The notes beneath the pieces were generated by a model that was not told where the DNA came from, made no database searches, and was given only the letters and a program-made list of their open reading frames with translations. From an uncultured Halieaceae bacterium (GTDB lineage Bacteria > Pseudomonadota > Gammaproteobacteria > Pseudomonadales > Halieaceae), in assembly GCA_913052635.1 (NCBI GenBank), contig CAJXDE010000002.1:1-48257 (forward strand): DNA of 48,257 bases, written 5' to 3'. The stretch's first letter is position 1. Every line of letters begins with the position of its first letter. This document shows positions 37,862 to 46,036 of the stretch, piece after piece. A program made the translations under genes and the position numbers.

Positions 37862-38545
37862 TCAGTATTGGGCCGAGAGATATTCCAGCAGCTGATCGCC
37901 CAGGCTGTCACAGGCTGTGCCCTGTACCGGCGCGATGATGGGAATCGGCACTACCACAGCTGGCATGTAGCTCTGTCCGCTGGTTTGAGCGCTCACTCGG
38001 CCTACCTCAACCTTGTCGGTAAAATCCCAAATCGTGGCCTCGTATTCGGATTCGGTTCCCCAAGTACCAAAGCCAAAGCAGCCCGCGACCCCGGGCCCGA
38101 TGCCACAGCTCATCGATCCGGTGCTGTCGGTATTCTCGGTGTTGCCGTCAATCCAGATCATATATTCGAGCTTCATCTCGTCAAAGCGCGCGGCGACGGG
38201 GGGCAGTTGCAGCAGCCGATCGATCGTTTGCGGCTGTAGCGGTGCGGTGCGCGGTTCGAACCAGGGGTAGAACTGGTTGATAAAGGCGATTTCATTGATC
38301 ACTTCGATACTGGGGTCGCCGCGGTGGATGTGATCTCCAATGCACTCGATGAAATCGAATTCCGTGTCGTAGTCTGGCTTGTGGCGTCTGCCGAGAATCA
38401 CCACGCTGGATTCGCCGATGCCGGCCATCGGTTCGTTGTAGGTCATCTCATCGACGGTCGCATTGACGCATCCACCCAGCAGCACGGCGATCGCCATCAT
38501 TGCTGCCCCGCGGGATAGCAGATACTGGAAAGGCAGAGGGCTCAT
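37862..38545 (-). CDS. Lipoprotein of the VWA/TolQ block (227 aa)
   Basis: 227 aa. Lipobox LLGGC with lipidated Cys26. I do not recognise the family. The mature part has no repeats; four Cys besides Cys26 (FIECIGDH, MSCGIGPGVAGCFGFG, GTACDSL) may form two disulfides, and a Gly-rich GIGPGVAGCFGFGTWGTES loop lies mid-protein. The segment EATIWDFTDKVEVGRVSAQ reads like part of a conserved beta-sheet core. It overlaps the second lipoprotein gene by four bases and precedes the M48 gene by three bases, so it is certainly cotranscribed with both. Position suggests an outer-membrane part of the same machine (inference). Confidence 0.75.
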   Translation of the reverse strand: MSPLPFQYLLSRGAAMMAIAVLLGGCVNATVDEMTYNEPMAGIGESSVVILGRRHKPDYDTEFDFIECIGDHIHRGDPSIEVINEIAFINQFYPWFEPRTAPLQPQTIDRLLQLPPVAARFDEMKLEYMIWIDGNTENTDSTGSMSCGIGPGVAGCFGFGTWGTESEYEATIWDFTDKVEVGRVSAQTSGQSYMPAVVVPIPIIAPVQGTACDSLGDQLLEYLSAQY

Positions 38546-39525
38546 AACGCCTCTCCCGAGGCCGCTTCAATTTCGACAGGGGCGGGTTCTTCGGCTGTTG
38601 GGCTTGCGGGCTCCGCCTCTTCCGAAAGATCTTGCGCAACCCTCGGGGCCGCCACGCCCGTCACAGATGGTGCTTCCGGTGCCTCTGTGCGCTCAACCGG
38701 CGCCGTCTCTGAGGTGTCAGCGGCGCTTTCAAATCCTGCTGGTTTGGTTTCCGGGGAGCTGGAGGTCACCTCGTCGGCCGATTCTGTTGCACTGCCCGTT
38801 ACTTCGGCGATAGCCGACTGGCGTCTGGCGATACCGTCCAGCCACACTGCAACGTCGGGCGTGGCGCCGAATGAGGTCACGAAGTTTGCGCCGGCGTCGC
38901 GCAGTGCGACGACAGCAGCCAGGTTCACCGCTTCTTCATCGGTTTGCAGAAACGCTGTGGGTGTCTTGCCATAGGCAGTGATGGGCCAGACGGCCAGCCG
39001 TTCGTCAGGGTTGAAGCTCAGCGCGCCGTCTTCCTGCTGACGGATGGCTGCAACATCGACGAGCCGGAATTCATAACGCATCCAGATCTCATAGATTTTG
39101 ACGTTGGTGTGGGTCGGGATCGTGTACTGCAGGTCAGCGATGGCAGGAATTAGCACGCCATCGATTTCCGGGCCCCGGCTCTGAGCCGTTTCCCAGTCTC
39201 GGATGTGGACTACCTCATCAAACATGCCGCCAAACAGGATGTCCCAAAACTCCACCTGCGCCTCGCCGGTTTTCACCAGCCAGTCTGACTCGGCGCGGCC
39301 TTTAGCCTCATCAAAAAATTCGTGTTCCGCAAAGGCGGAGGGATAAATCACCCCCAGCGTAATCGGCAGTGGATCAAGCAACGGCGAGGGGAAATTGCCC
39401 TCAACCTCCACCTGCTTGGTGGCACACCCTGCGGCGAGCAGCGTGAGACATAGCATAAAAACCCACCGTCCGAATCCAGACGGTTTAAGGTCGAAAATCG
39501 TTGAGACCAACGAAGCTACCCCCAT
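38542..39525 (-). CDS. Lipoprotein of the VWA/TolQ block (327 aa) with disordered acidic tail
   Basis: 327 aa from the ATG at 39525, overlapping the VWA gene end by 41 bases; a TTG at 39510 is an alternative. Lipobox LLAAGC with Cys34. Residues about 40-240 form a mixed fold (YTIPTHTNVKIYEIWMRYEF, then AVWPITAYGKTPTAFLQTDE) related in feel to LPP20/GNA1162-type lipoproteins that occur as pairs; I cannot place it more exactly. Residues 245-327 are Pro/Glu/Ala/Ser-rich and disordered, a likely spacer through the periplasm. It lies between the VWA protein and the second lipoprotein. Confidence 0.75.
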   Translation of the reverse strand: MGVASLVSTIFDLKPSGFGRWVFMLCLTLLAAGCATKQVEVEGNFPSPLLDPLPITLGVIYPSAFAEHEFFDEAKGRAESDWLVKTGEAQVEFWDILFGGMFDEVVHIRDWETAQSRGPEIDGVLIPAIADLQYTIPTHTNVKIYEIWMRYEFRLVDVAAIRQQEDGALSFNPDERLAVWPITAYGKTPTAFLQTDEEAVNLAAVVALRDAGANFVTSFGATPDVAVWLDGIARRQSAIAEVTGSATESADEVTSSSPETKPAGFESAADTSETAPVERTEAPEAPSVTGVAAPRVAQDLSEEAEPASPTAEEPAPVEIEAASGEAL

Positions 39526-40483
39526 TCCTTAGGGTCAGTTCTCGCATCAGTGTAGCAAACCGTACCCCTGTCGCCTGTAGCTCCGGAGGCCTGATGAACT
39601 GTACGGGGAAGCCGACTGCATGGATGCGCACGCGCCGCTCGCCGCTGGCGGCCTCTGCATTCAACCGGTCTACAGTTTGCACCACTTCCTGAATCGAGGC
39701 GCCGGTGAATTCATCGCCGAAGACATAAATCGAAATTTTCTTGCCGGAGTCGTAGAAGGTGCGCACCGCATTAGTGATGCCCTCCACCGGTGATGAATTG
39801 GAGAAAACATTCCAGTTGCGTAAATTCTGCAGGATCAGGCTACGACGGGCCGGCGTGTCTGGTATCCATTCGCCGCGGTAGCGGCTGAATAGATAATTAC
39901 CCATATCGTTGAGCACCTGAATCCCTTTGACCTCGGGATAAATATCGAGCGTGGCTTCCATCTCTTGCAGCATGCGTTCCCACGCGTAGGAAAACATTGA
40001 GCCCGAGGTGTCAATGATGAAGATAATGTACTCGCTGTCGACCGGGATGCCGCCAATGAGCTGATTCTTTTTCTCAGCGTTGCGCCCCAGTAGCCGCAAC
40101 TCCTCTTCCGAGAGCTGCTGCCGGGCGATGGCCAGTTGTTCACGAATAATGGCATTGGCGTTTTGTGAGGTGCTCAGTGCGTCGTACCCCGAGCGCGTGC
40201 GTGCCAGCGTGCCCTGCAGGATCGCGATCTTCTCCTCATATTCCGAGAACTGCTCGCGTTTCACATTGAGGTCACGATTGAGAATGGTGGTCTCGCCACG
40301 GATCTCAAACAGCTGCTCGGTCAACTCGGCCACTGCGGATTCCGCGTCGACCATGGCTTGCTCAATCACTTGGGGCTGCGCGGTCATGGTGATCATCAAC
40401 AGCAAAATTACAGCGCCAAAGCCGCAGCAAATCACGTCCAGAAAGGACAGTGAGAATTCAGCGGGAGCGCGTCGTGCTGGCAT
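39485..40483 (-). CDS. TM / coiled-coil / VWA protein (second, 332 aa)
   Basis: 332 aa. A basic start (MPARRAPAEF), one transmembrane helix SLSFLDVICCGFGAVILLLM (11-30) with Asp16 at its N-terminal end, a long coiled coil (about 45-135), and a C-terminal VWA domain (about 150-320). The MIDAS reads IIDTSGSMF (Asp158, Ser160, Ser162) with YVFGDEFTG (Asp257); the Thr site is less clear, so metal binding may be partial. TM length and Asp position match ExbD/TolR/MotB-type stator proteins, while the peptidoglycan or TonB-contact domain is replaced by VWA. It is a paralogue of the upstream gene, nine bases away. Confidence 0.85.
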   Translation of the reverse strand: MPARRAPAEFSLSFLDVICCGFGAVILLLMITMTAQPQVIEQAMVDAESAVAELTEQLFEIRGETTILNRDLNVKREQFSEYEEKIAILQGTLARTRSGYDALSTSQNANAIIREQLAIARQQLSEEELRLLGRNAEKKNQLIGGIPVDSEYIIFIIDTSGSMFSYAWERMLQEMEATLDIYPEVKGIQVLNDMGNYLFSRYRGEWIPDTPARRSLILQNLRNWNVFSNSSPVEGITNAVRTFYDSGKKISIYVFGDEFTGASIQEVVQTVDRLNAEAASGERRVRIHAVGFPVQFIRPPELQATGVRFATLMRELTLRNGGSFVGLNDFRP

Positions 40484-40492
40484 AGCGGAGAC

Positions 40493-41584
40493 TCAGGGCC
40501 AGTCTGTTGAGGGTGAGAGAAAGCTGCCGTTGGAGGCTCGGGCCAGCTGCCAGTACTCCGAGGCGGCCATGGGGTCACCCTCCATTGGAAAAAGAATCGT
40601 GTTCACCGGCACGCCCGGCGGCAGTCGGCGAATCGCCTCGCGAAAATGCTTGAGGCGCTCGTTGCCGCTGACCCGGCTGCCCCGCGGGGCGCGTGCAGCC
40701 TGAGTCGGCAGACCATCGGTCAGCAGGAAAATGTTGTCGGGTGGGCTTGGGAGGGTAGCCAACGCGCCAAAGGCATTGTGCAGGCTGGTACCGCCGGCCG
40801 GCACTTGCTCGCGAAGGGCGAGACTAATGGCCTCTACCTTAGGTGTGTCGGCCACCTCCAGCCACTGAGCTTCGGTGCCTTCCAACGCGGGTTTGGCTTC
40901 GGTATTAAAGGTCATCACCTGAAACTGGGCATTCACCGGCAGCTGGGCGGTCAGCCAGTCAACGGTATCCAGCGCCCGTGTCCATTTTCCGGCCTGCTTC
41001 TGCAGTTCGGGATCCATATTGCGCAGGCGAATGACGTTCACCAGTTGGTTGGCCAGCATGCTGGCCGAGGTATCCACCATAATGGCAATGCGCCGGCCAC
41101 CCAGATTCAGACCTGTGAGGTATTGCCGGTTTCCCTCACCGACAAACTCTCTGGCACTCCGACCGGCCTCAGCCTCGGAGGCCTCCTCGAGCAGGCGAAT
41201 CTCCTCCTCGAGCTGATTGATTTCGGCCTGCAGTTTGGCAATGGCGTCACTGTCGCTGACACCGGATTCTTCAATCGAGGCAATTAGCGCTTCGTACTCA
41301 TCGAGTTCCTCGGTGATGCGCCGGGCCAGACCATCGGCTTCCACGATATCCAGATCTGCATCGTCCAAGGCGTTACGCAGGCGCACCAGCCCCGCTTCGC
41401 CCTCGCGAATGTCCTCTTCGAGTAACTCGACTTCAGACAGCACTTCGGCATTCACCGTGCGGATCTCGACCTCGAGGGAGTGATCGATGATCAGGAATAC
41501 GAGCACCACCGCGCCGAACCCGCAGGACATGATGTCGAGAAAGCTGAGGTTAAACGTTGAGGATTGTCGCTTGCGTCTGGCCAC
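40493..41584 (-). CDS. TM / coiled-coil / VWA protein (first, 363 aa)
   Basis: 363 aa from a GTG start three bases after the preceding gene. A basic start (MARRKRQ), helix NLSFLDIMSCGFGAVVLVFL (12-31) with Asp17, a coiled coil rich in Glu/Leu (about 45-140), and a VWA domain (about 163-360) with a complete MIDAS: VDTSASM (Asp171, Ser173, Ser175), GGTSLHNAF (Thr266), and LLTDGLP (Asp290). The helix is nearly identical to that of the next gene (SFLD-CGFGAV). ExbD/TolR-like topology suggests a periplasmic VWA on a TolQ-type channel (inference). I do not know a named family for this architecture. Confidence 0.87.
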   Translation of the reverse strand: MARRKRQSSTFNLSFLDIMSCGFGAVVLVFLIIDHSLEVEIRTVNAEVLSEVELLEEDIREGEAGLVRLRNALDDADLDIVEADGLARRITEELDEYEALIASIEESGVSDSDAIAKLQAEINQLEEEIRLLEEASEAEAGRSAREFVGEGNRQYLTGLNLGGRRIAIMVDTSASMLANQLVNVIRLRNMDPELQKQAGKWTRALDTVDWLTAQLPVNAQFQVMTFNTEAKPALEGTEAQWLEVADTPKVEAISLALREQVPAGGTSLHNAFGALATLPSPPDNIFLLTDGLPTQAARAPRGSRVSGNERLKHFREAIRRLPPGVPVNTILFPMEGDPMAASEYWQLARASNGSFLSPSTDWP

Positions 41585-41587
41585 AAC

Positions 41588-42847
41588 TCAGGGTTCCACG
41601 GTGATAAAGCGCACCTCGACTCCGCTGCCACACAGTCGATCGCCGGCATTGACCGCGACTCGCCCTTCAACAGGTTGATCATTGAGTTTAGCGGGGGTGC
41701 CTGCCGCAATGTCGATGGCCCCGGATTCCGCTGCGCTCACGCCGTCGGCGATGTGCGTACCCGGGTTGAGCGGCACGGCATGGCCGCCCGTGAGAGAGTG
41801 GGTTGCGGAGCCATGCGCTTGAAGGGTCTCCAGCGATTCCTTCTCTGTCTTGGGCTGCGGCGATGCGGCGGCACGGGATTGTGATTCGGCTGGTGCCTGC
41901 CCGGATGAGGTCGCGTTGCCGCAGGGTGCCTCACGCTGAAAGTGCAGTTCCCCTCTCGGTGGCGCCAGAGTGCCTGCGATCAGGGAGATGTCCTCTGGCC
42001 CTGTTGTGGTGGCCTGCATGGGCAGCAAGTCCAGTCCGGGCAGGGCAGAGAGCAGGGCGTCTAACGCGATGAGCGTGGTGTCCCCGGGCAACAGCGGTCC
42101 GAGTGCTTGAGTGAACGCTGCCCCCACAGGGCGCAGAGTATCAGCGGCGATAAGCGCGATATGGCCCTCTACTGAACAGCTGACCTCGCTCTGGGTGCCC
42201 AGTGCTCGGAGCAGGTCGGGCAGTTGTAGATAGAGCGCCTGTTCGGTCTCGGCGCGTCGTTGCGGGTCGAAGCGCGTCTGGGCCACAAATTGCTCGCCAA
42301 TCCGCTCCGCAATATCGTCCATCAAGCCGAGCAATCCATGGCCCGGCAGCAGTTGAGTCTCGCCCGCCCGCGCCACGCCGTTCTCAACGGTCACGTCCGT
42401 AATACTGGCCTGATGCAATTGCAGCTCGACATGGGCGCAGGATTGTCCTGCGGCAGCGCCGACCAGCGCGCTGCGGTGCACCACACTGCTGGCGGTGACG
42501 GGCAGGGTCTGCAGTATGCCTAGCAGCAGCGATAACTGCCCGGGCTCCATCGCCCCGGGAATCGCCAGCGTGATGTCGCCGCTGATTCCGTTGAGTAACG
42601 CTTCAAGGTGGGCGTGGACAAGGTCAGCAGTGTGTCGCGCAGGCCCCAATGCCGGACTCAGCGGCTGCGTCGACAGTCGATGCCAGTAGCGGTTATTGAT
42701 TTCCCGCGGGGCGCGGCGGGCTTGTTCCCACGCCGGCTCGCCAAACTGATAGCGGTCACCGCTCAGCCATACGACGCCGGGTGACCAGAGCGCGGCACCG
42801 TCGTTCCACAGGCGCAGTGACGCGTCGTTGCAATCGAGGAGTCGCAT
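41588..42847 (-). CDS. Actin/Hsp70-like protein with FHA-like C-terminus
   Basis: 419 aa. The N-terminal half reads as a degenerate actin/Hsp70 fold: MRLLDCNDASLRLW in the phosphate-1 position, AALWSPGVVWLSGDRYQFGE, INNRYWHRLSTQPL, LLGILQTLPVT, and HVELQLHQASITDVTV in the phosphate-2 position. Key Gly/Thr residues of active ATPases are missing, so it may be a pseudo-ATPase. After a Ser/Pro linker (about 300-350) the C-terminus (AKLNDQPVEGRVAVNAGDRL, GSGVEVRFI) looks like the last strands of an FHA domain without the Ser/His core. No membrane segment. It starts one base inside the TolQ-type stop and ends three bases before the first VWA gene. Assignment is moderate. Confidence 0.65.
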   Translation of the reverse strand: MRLLDCNDASLRLWNDGAALWSPGVVWLSGDRYQFGEPAWEQARRAPREINNRYWHRLSTQPLSPALGPARHTADLVHAHLEALLNGISGDITLAIPGAMEPGQLSLLLGILQTLPVTASSVVHRSALVGAAAGQSCAHVELQLHQASITDVTVENGVARAGETQLLPGHGLLGLMDDIAERIGEQFVAQTRFDPQRRAETEQALYLQLPDLLRALGTQSEVSCSVEGHIALIAADTLRPVGAAFTQALGPLLPGDTTLIALDALLSALPGLDLLPMQATTTGPEDISLIAGTLAPPRGELHFQREAPCGNATSSGQAPAESQSRAAASPQPKTEKESLETLQAHGSATHSLTGGHAVPLNPGTHIADGVSAAESGAIDIAAGTPAKLNDQPVEGRVAVNAGDRLCGSGVEVRFITVEP

Positions 42848-43650
42848 TAGCCGCGCGGTACCGACAGGTGTCGCAAGAGATGCCGGTCGATGTAGCGCTG
42901 GGTATTCAGCACCAGTCGCTCCTGTGACAGTTGCAGTTGGTGCAGCGCAAACATGATGATAATTGACAAGACGAGTGCCACGAAGGTGCTGTTAAAGGCC
43001 ACCCCGAGGCTCACGGTCACGCCAGAGATATCGCCCTCAACCGCCTTGTAGGCCTGGCCCAGCGCGTCGCCAATACCGCGCACTGTACCGATAAAGCCGA
43101 TCGATGGAATTGCCCAGGAGATGTAGCGGACCATGGAGAGCTCCGAGTCGAGCCGGTCGGCCTCGATATCGCACTGCTCGCGCACGGCATCCGATACCGC
43201 CGGAATACTGCCGGTGGTGGTGAAGCGACTCAGCGCATTCCCGAGTGCCCGGGGTAGCAGGTAGTCCTGCTCTTCAGGGGGAAGCGCCTCCAGCGATCGT
43301 GACTGCTCCCTAGCGTCCCGGGGCAGAATAGTGGTGCCTTCAGAAATGGCAATCAGCTCGCGATCGAGCATTTGTGCTTCAGAGCGGGTCCGGGAGGCTT
43401 TAAGGCCCATGATCGCTAGCGCCCAGAGCATCAAAATAAAGCAGGCCTCCTGCTCGTAATCCTTGATCACGATCGCCAGCGAACGATTGCCGGTGGGTGC
43501 TTCTCCCGCCGCCTGTTGTGCTGCCTGAAACGCAAGCTGCGAGTCTGCACTCGGGCGAATGACGCCAACATAGGCTGCATGCACCACAATCACGGCGAAC
43601 AGCAGGGCAAAAATCTGATAGAGGAACTCCGAGGGTAAACGCAGCTTCAT
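42847..43650 (-). CDS. MotA/TolQ/ExbB-type proton channel protein
   Basis: 267 aa with a strong AGGAG ribosome site. Four hydrophobic segments: about 9-30, 66-83, 175-195 and 213-236, with a cytoplasmic loop between the second and third, the ExbB/TolQ layout with an added N-terminal helix. The family core is SWAIPSIGFIGTVRGIGDAL (178-197), with Thr189, and SLGVAFNSTFVALVLSIIIM (214-233), with Thr222, where ExbB has its two pore Thr residues. Partner proteins normally supply a TM Asp; both VWA proteins of the block have one. It should form the pentameric ring of a proton-driven motor (inference from family). Confidence 0.88.
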   Translation of the reverse strand: MKLRLPSEFLYQIFALLFAVIVVHAAYVGVIRPSADSQLAFQAAQQAAGEAPTGNRSLAIVIKDYEQEACFILMLWALAIMGLKASRTRSEAQMLDRELIAISEGTTILPRDAREQSRSLEALPPEEQDYLLPRALGNALSRFTTTGSIPAVSDAVREQCDIEADRLDSELSMVRYISWAIPSIGFIGTVRGIGDALGQAYKAVEGDISGVTVSLGVAFNSTFVALVLSIIIMFALHQLQLSQERLVLNTQRYIDRHLLRHLSVPRG

Positions 43651-43668
43651 AGTGGGCTCCTGTCGGGC

Positions 43669-43932
43669 TCAGATATCCACGGGAAAGGATACGGAGAGAT
43701 CCTCTGAGATGGATTCGGTGGGTTCATAGTCGAGCACGGCACCTGAGTCGACGGCGGCCTGCGGGTCTGACTGCTCGCTAGTGGGGTCATCGGTGGTGCC
43801 GGTCTCCGGTACCGTCACTGCCTCCTCGGACTCGGCGGCCTCCTGTGCAAGGACAGGGGCACTCAGCAACGCACTGAGCAGGGCAGTCATTGCTGTGACG
43901 CTGGCGAAGCGCACTGGTGCGTTATTCCGCAT
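43669..43932 (-). CDS. Small acidic secreted protein of the VWA/TolQ block
   Basis: 87 aa from the ATG at 43932, which overlaps the SUMF1 gene end by 11 bases and has AGGA ahead. Signal peptide to about 30 (LLSAPVLAQ), then a short, Glu/Asp/Thr/Ser-rich mature part without cysteines or hydrophobic core, ending DLSVSFPVDI. I do not recognise it. It sits exactly between the SUMF1/PEGA gene and the channel gene, 18 bases before the latter, so it is part of the operon. It could be a periplasmic adaptor or simply a disordered peptide. Confidence 0.65.
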   Translation of the reverse strand: MRNNAPVRFASVTAMTALLSALLSAPVLAQEAAESEEAVTVPETGTTDDPTSEQSDPQAAVDSGAVLDYEPTESISEDLSVSFPVDI

Positions 43933-46027
43933 AGCGCGCAATCCTAAAGCCGAGGTCGTCACGCCCGCGTTCTCCGTAGTCCCTGAAGGTCAGTCGTAAC
44001 TCGGACAAACGACTGAGTGCCCAACTGCCACCGCGAATGGTGTAGTTGTCGCCGCGCTGCGCGCCCAATGGATCCATCGCAAGCTCCGCATTGGGGGAGG
44101 GGATGGCGTAACCGTCGTGTACCCATTCGGCAACATTACCACCCATATCGTGCAGTCCGCGATGGTTCGCGGGGAAGCTGCCCACCGGTGCCGAGACCAC
44201 AAACTGGTCGGTGTAGCCATTGAGAATGCGCCCGGTGACGAGTGCCGAGGTGTTGTCGGCCACGTTGGTCACGACGGCGCTCGGGGGGAAGTCATCACCC
44301 CAGGCAAATCGTCGCAGGGCATTGCCGTCTACCCGGGCAGCAAAGGCCCACTCCGCCTCGCTAGGCAAACGGTAGCCGCTGCTGCTAGGGTTGAAGCCGA
44401 TAATGATGCCCTGGTTCTCGCGATAAAAGGGCGGCAGGCCCTCGAGCCGGCTCAGCCAGTTACAGAAGCTGGCCGCTTGCTGCCAACTGATGCCTACGAC
44501 GGGCTGGTGGTCGCGATCGAGGGAGTAGCTTTCGATCAGGCCCGAGTCATGAGTAGCCTCGTACTGGCGGAACTGCGCGTTGGTGGTTTCAGTGCTCGCC
44601 ATGTAGAAAGCGCGCCGTAATTCAACCGGGTGCTCGACTTCGTTGGCACGCCGGCCGGGGTCGCGACGCGACGCACCCATCGTAAAGGGGTTCAGGGTTT
44701 CTACCGACGGGTCGACCAGCACCAGCGTTTGGCCAAGCGCCGTCGTGATCGTCGGCTTCATCGCCGCTTTGCGCGCGGCGGCTTCGGTCAGTAGCGTCAC
44801 GCTGATTTGCTGTGGCAGCCCGGGCTTCGGTAGTACCTCGGTCTCGAAGCCCGCATACCCATCGAGTTGAACGGCGATACGTTGCTGCACCGCGGGGAGA
44901 GAGAGGCTTTGACTGCCCGTACCCACGCGCTGCCCGTTTACCAGTATCTCTGCCTCTAGGGGTTCGATGGCAAAACGGACCTCGCCCAATTCGGGTTTCA
45001 GTGTGACCGTCCGACTGACTGTTTCTCCTCGGGCCAAGGTCAGTGACAGGCTGGCGCCGAGGTAGCCCGCCTTGGAGAGGCTGACGTCATGGCGGTCGCC
45101 AGGACTTAGGGGCACAACCAGCGGTGTCAGACCGGCGAACGCGCCGTCCACCGTTACACCTGCACCCGGTGGCGTGCTATCCAAGGTCAGCGCGGCATCA
45201 GCTGGAGTCAGCGTCACCGCGCCGAGATCTTGATCCACACCCGCCACGATGCTCAAAGACAGCGCCAGGGGCATAAAGCCCGGTGCACTTAGCGTCAGCT
45301 CGTGCTCGCCCGAGAGCACTTCCACACCGGCGGCGGTGGTCTCGGCGGGCTGGCCATCGATGCTCGCCGTTACAGTAGTGGGCGTGGCACTAAAGCTGAC
45401 GTTTGCCCAATCCGGCAACAATACGATGTCCACGGTTTGGCTTTGGTTGCGGCCAATGACGTCGATTTGTCCCTGCCAGCGCTGATAGCGATCTAGCACG
45501 GCTTCAACGCGATAAACGCCAGCCTCGAGCGTCAGGTCCACCAGCGGCGCGGATCCCAGAGACAGTTCATCGAGGATAATTTCGGCGGCGGGTTGCGTGG
45601 CGATGGTCACGGTACCGTGCAGGGGTGCGAGGCGAATATCGAGCTGTTGGGTGTCGGCATCGCCCACCGTAATGGTCTGCTCGTAGGGGTGATAACCCTC
45701 AGCGGTAATTGAGAGCGTGTAGTTTCCTGGTCGCACCAGCAGCCGTTCGCCAAAGGACCAGTTCAGCCCACTCAGTGAGAAGTCGGGTTCTGCCTTGGCA
45801 TCAATGTTCAAGGTGAGGGAGCGCGCGGTGAACAAAAAGAATAGCAGTGCAGCGATCAGCACCCCGGCTACGCCGAGCGCTACCCGGGTCACATTGACAC
45901 GCTTTTTTTGCTGGGATGACTGACTGAGCGGCTCGAAGGTAGTCGCTGCCAACTGCTCACCGCCCTGCGAAGGCGTCGCTGGCGAGAATGCATCAGGCGT
46001 CAGTGTGTCGTTATCGCGATCGTTCAT
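43922..46027 (-). CDS. TM protein with stacked PEGA repeats and SUMF1-like domain
   Basis: 701 aa. A cytoplasmic start with LAATTFEP at 26-33, a membrane helix (about 48-67), about five tandem PEGA-type beta repeats (about 70-134, 138-205, 207-275, 278-345, 347-413; for example VTVDGAFAGLTPLVVPLSPG) and a C-terminal SUMF1/FGE-like domain (about 436-700) with FTMGASRRDPGRRANEVEHP, YRLPSEAEWAFAAR and DMGGNVAEWVHDGY. In formylglycine-generating enzymes the end carries a Cys pair; here RGGSWALSRLSELRLTFRDY has none, so catalysis is unlikely and a binding role is inferred. Nine bases separate it from the tandem-repeat gene upstream. Confidence 0.88.
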   Translation of the reverse strand: MNDRDNDTLTPDAFSPATPSQGGEQLAATTFEPLSQSSQQKKRVNVTRVALGVAGVLIAALLFFLFTARSLTLNIDAKAEPDFSLSGLNWSFGERLLVRPGNYTLSITAEGYHPYEQTITVGDADTQQLDIRLAPLHGTVTIATQPAAEIILDELSLGSAPLVDLTLEAGVYRVEAVLDRYQRWQGQIDVIGRNQSQTVDIVLLPDWANVSFSATPTTVTASIDGQPAETTAAGVEVLSGEHELTLSAPGFMPLALSLSIVAGVDQDLGAVTLTPADAALTLDSTPPGAGVTVDGAFAGLTPLVVPLSPGDRHDVSLSKAGYLGASLSLTLARGETVSRTVTLKPELGEVRFAIEPLEAEILVNGQRVGTGSQSLSLPAVQQRIAVQLDGYAGFETEVLPKPGLPQQISVTLLTEAAARKAAMKPTITTALGQTLVLVDPSVETLNPFTMGASRRDPGRRANEVEHPVELRRAFYMASTETTNAQFRQYEATHDSGLIESYSLDRDHQPVVGISWQQAASFCNWLSRLEGLPPFYRENQGIIIGFNPSSSGYRLPSEAEWAFAARVDGNALRRFAWGDDFPPSAVVTNVADNTSALVTGRILNGYTDQFVVSAPVGSFPANHRGLHDMGGNVAEWVHDGYAIPSPNAELAMDPLGAQRGDNYTIRGGSWALSRLSELRLTFRDYGERGRDDLGFRIARYAE

Positions 46028-46036
46028 GGCGCCCGC

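Noticed and set aside
40646-41287. Rightward 213-codon open frame
   Set aside because: It mirrors the first VWA gene, whose MIDAS and helix motifs are clear; no own motif or ribosome site.
39485-43650. Zorya-type anti-phage defence system
   Set aside because: Zorya also has a MotA-like channel, but its partner ZorB carries an OmpA domain and it needs helicase/nuclease genes; none is present here.
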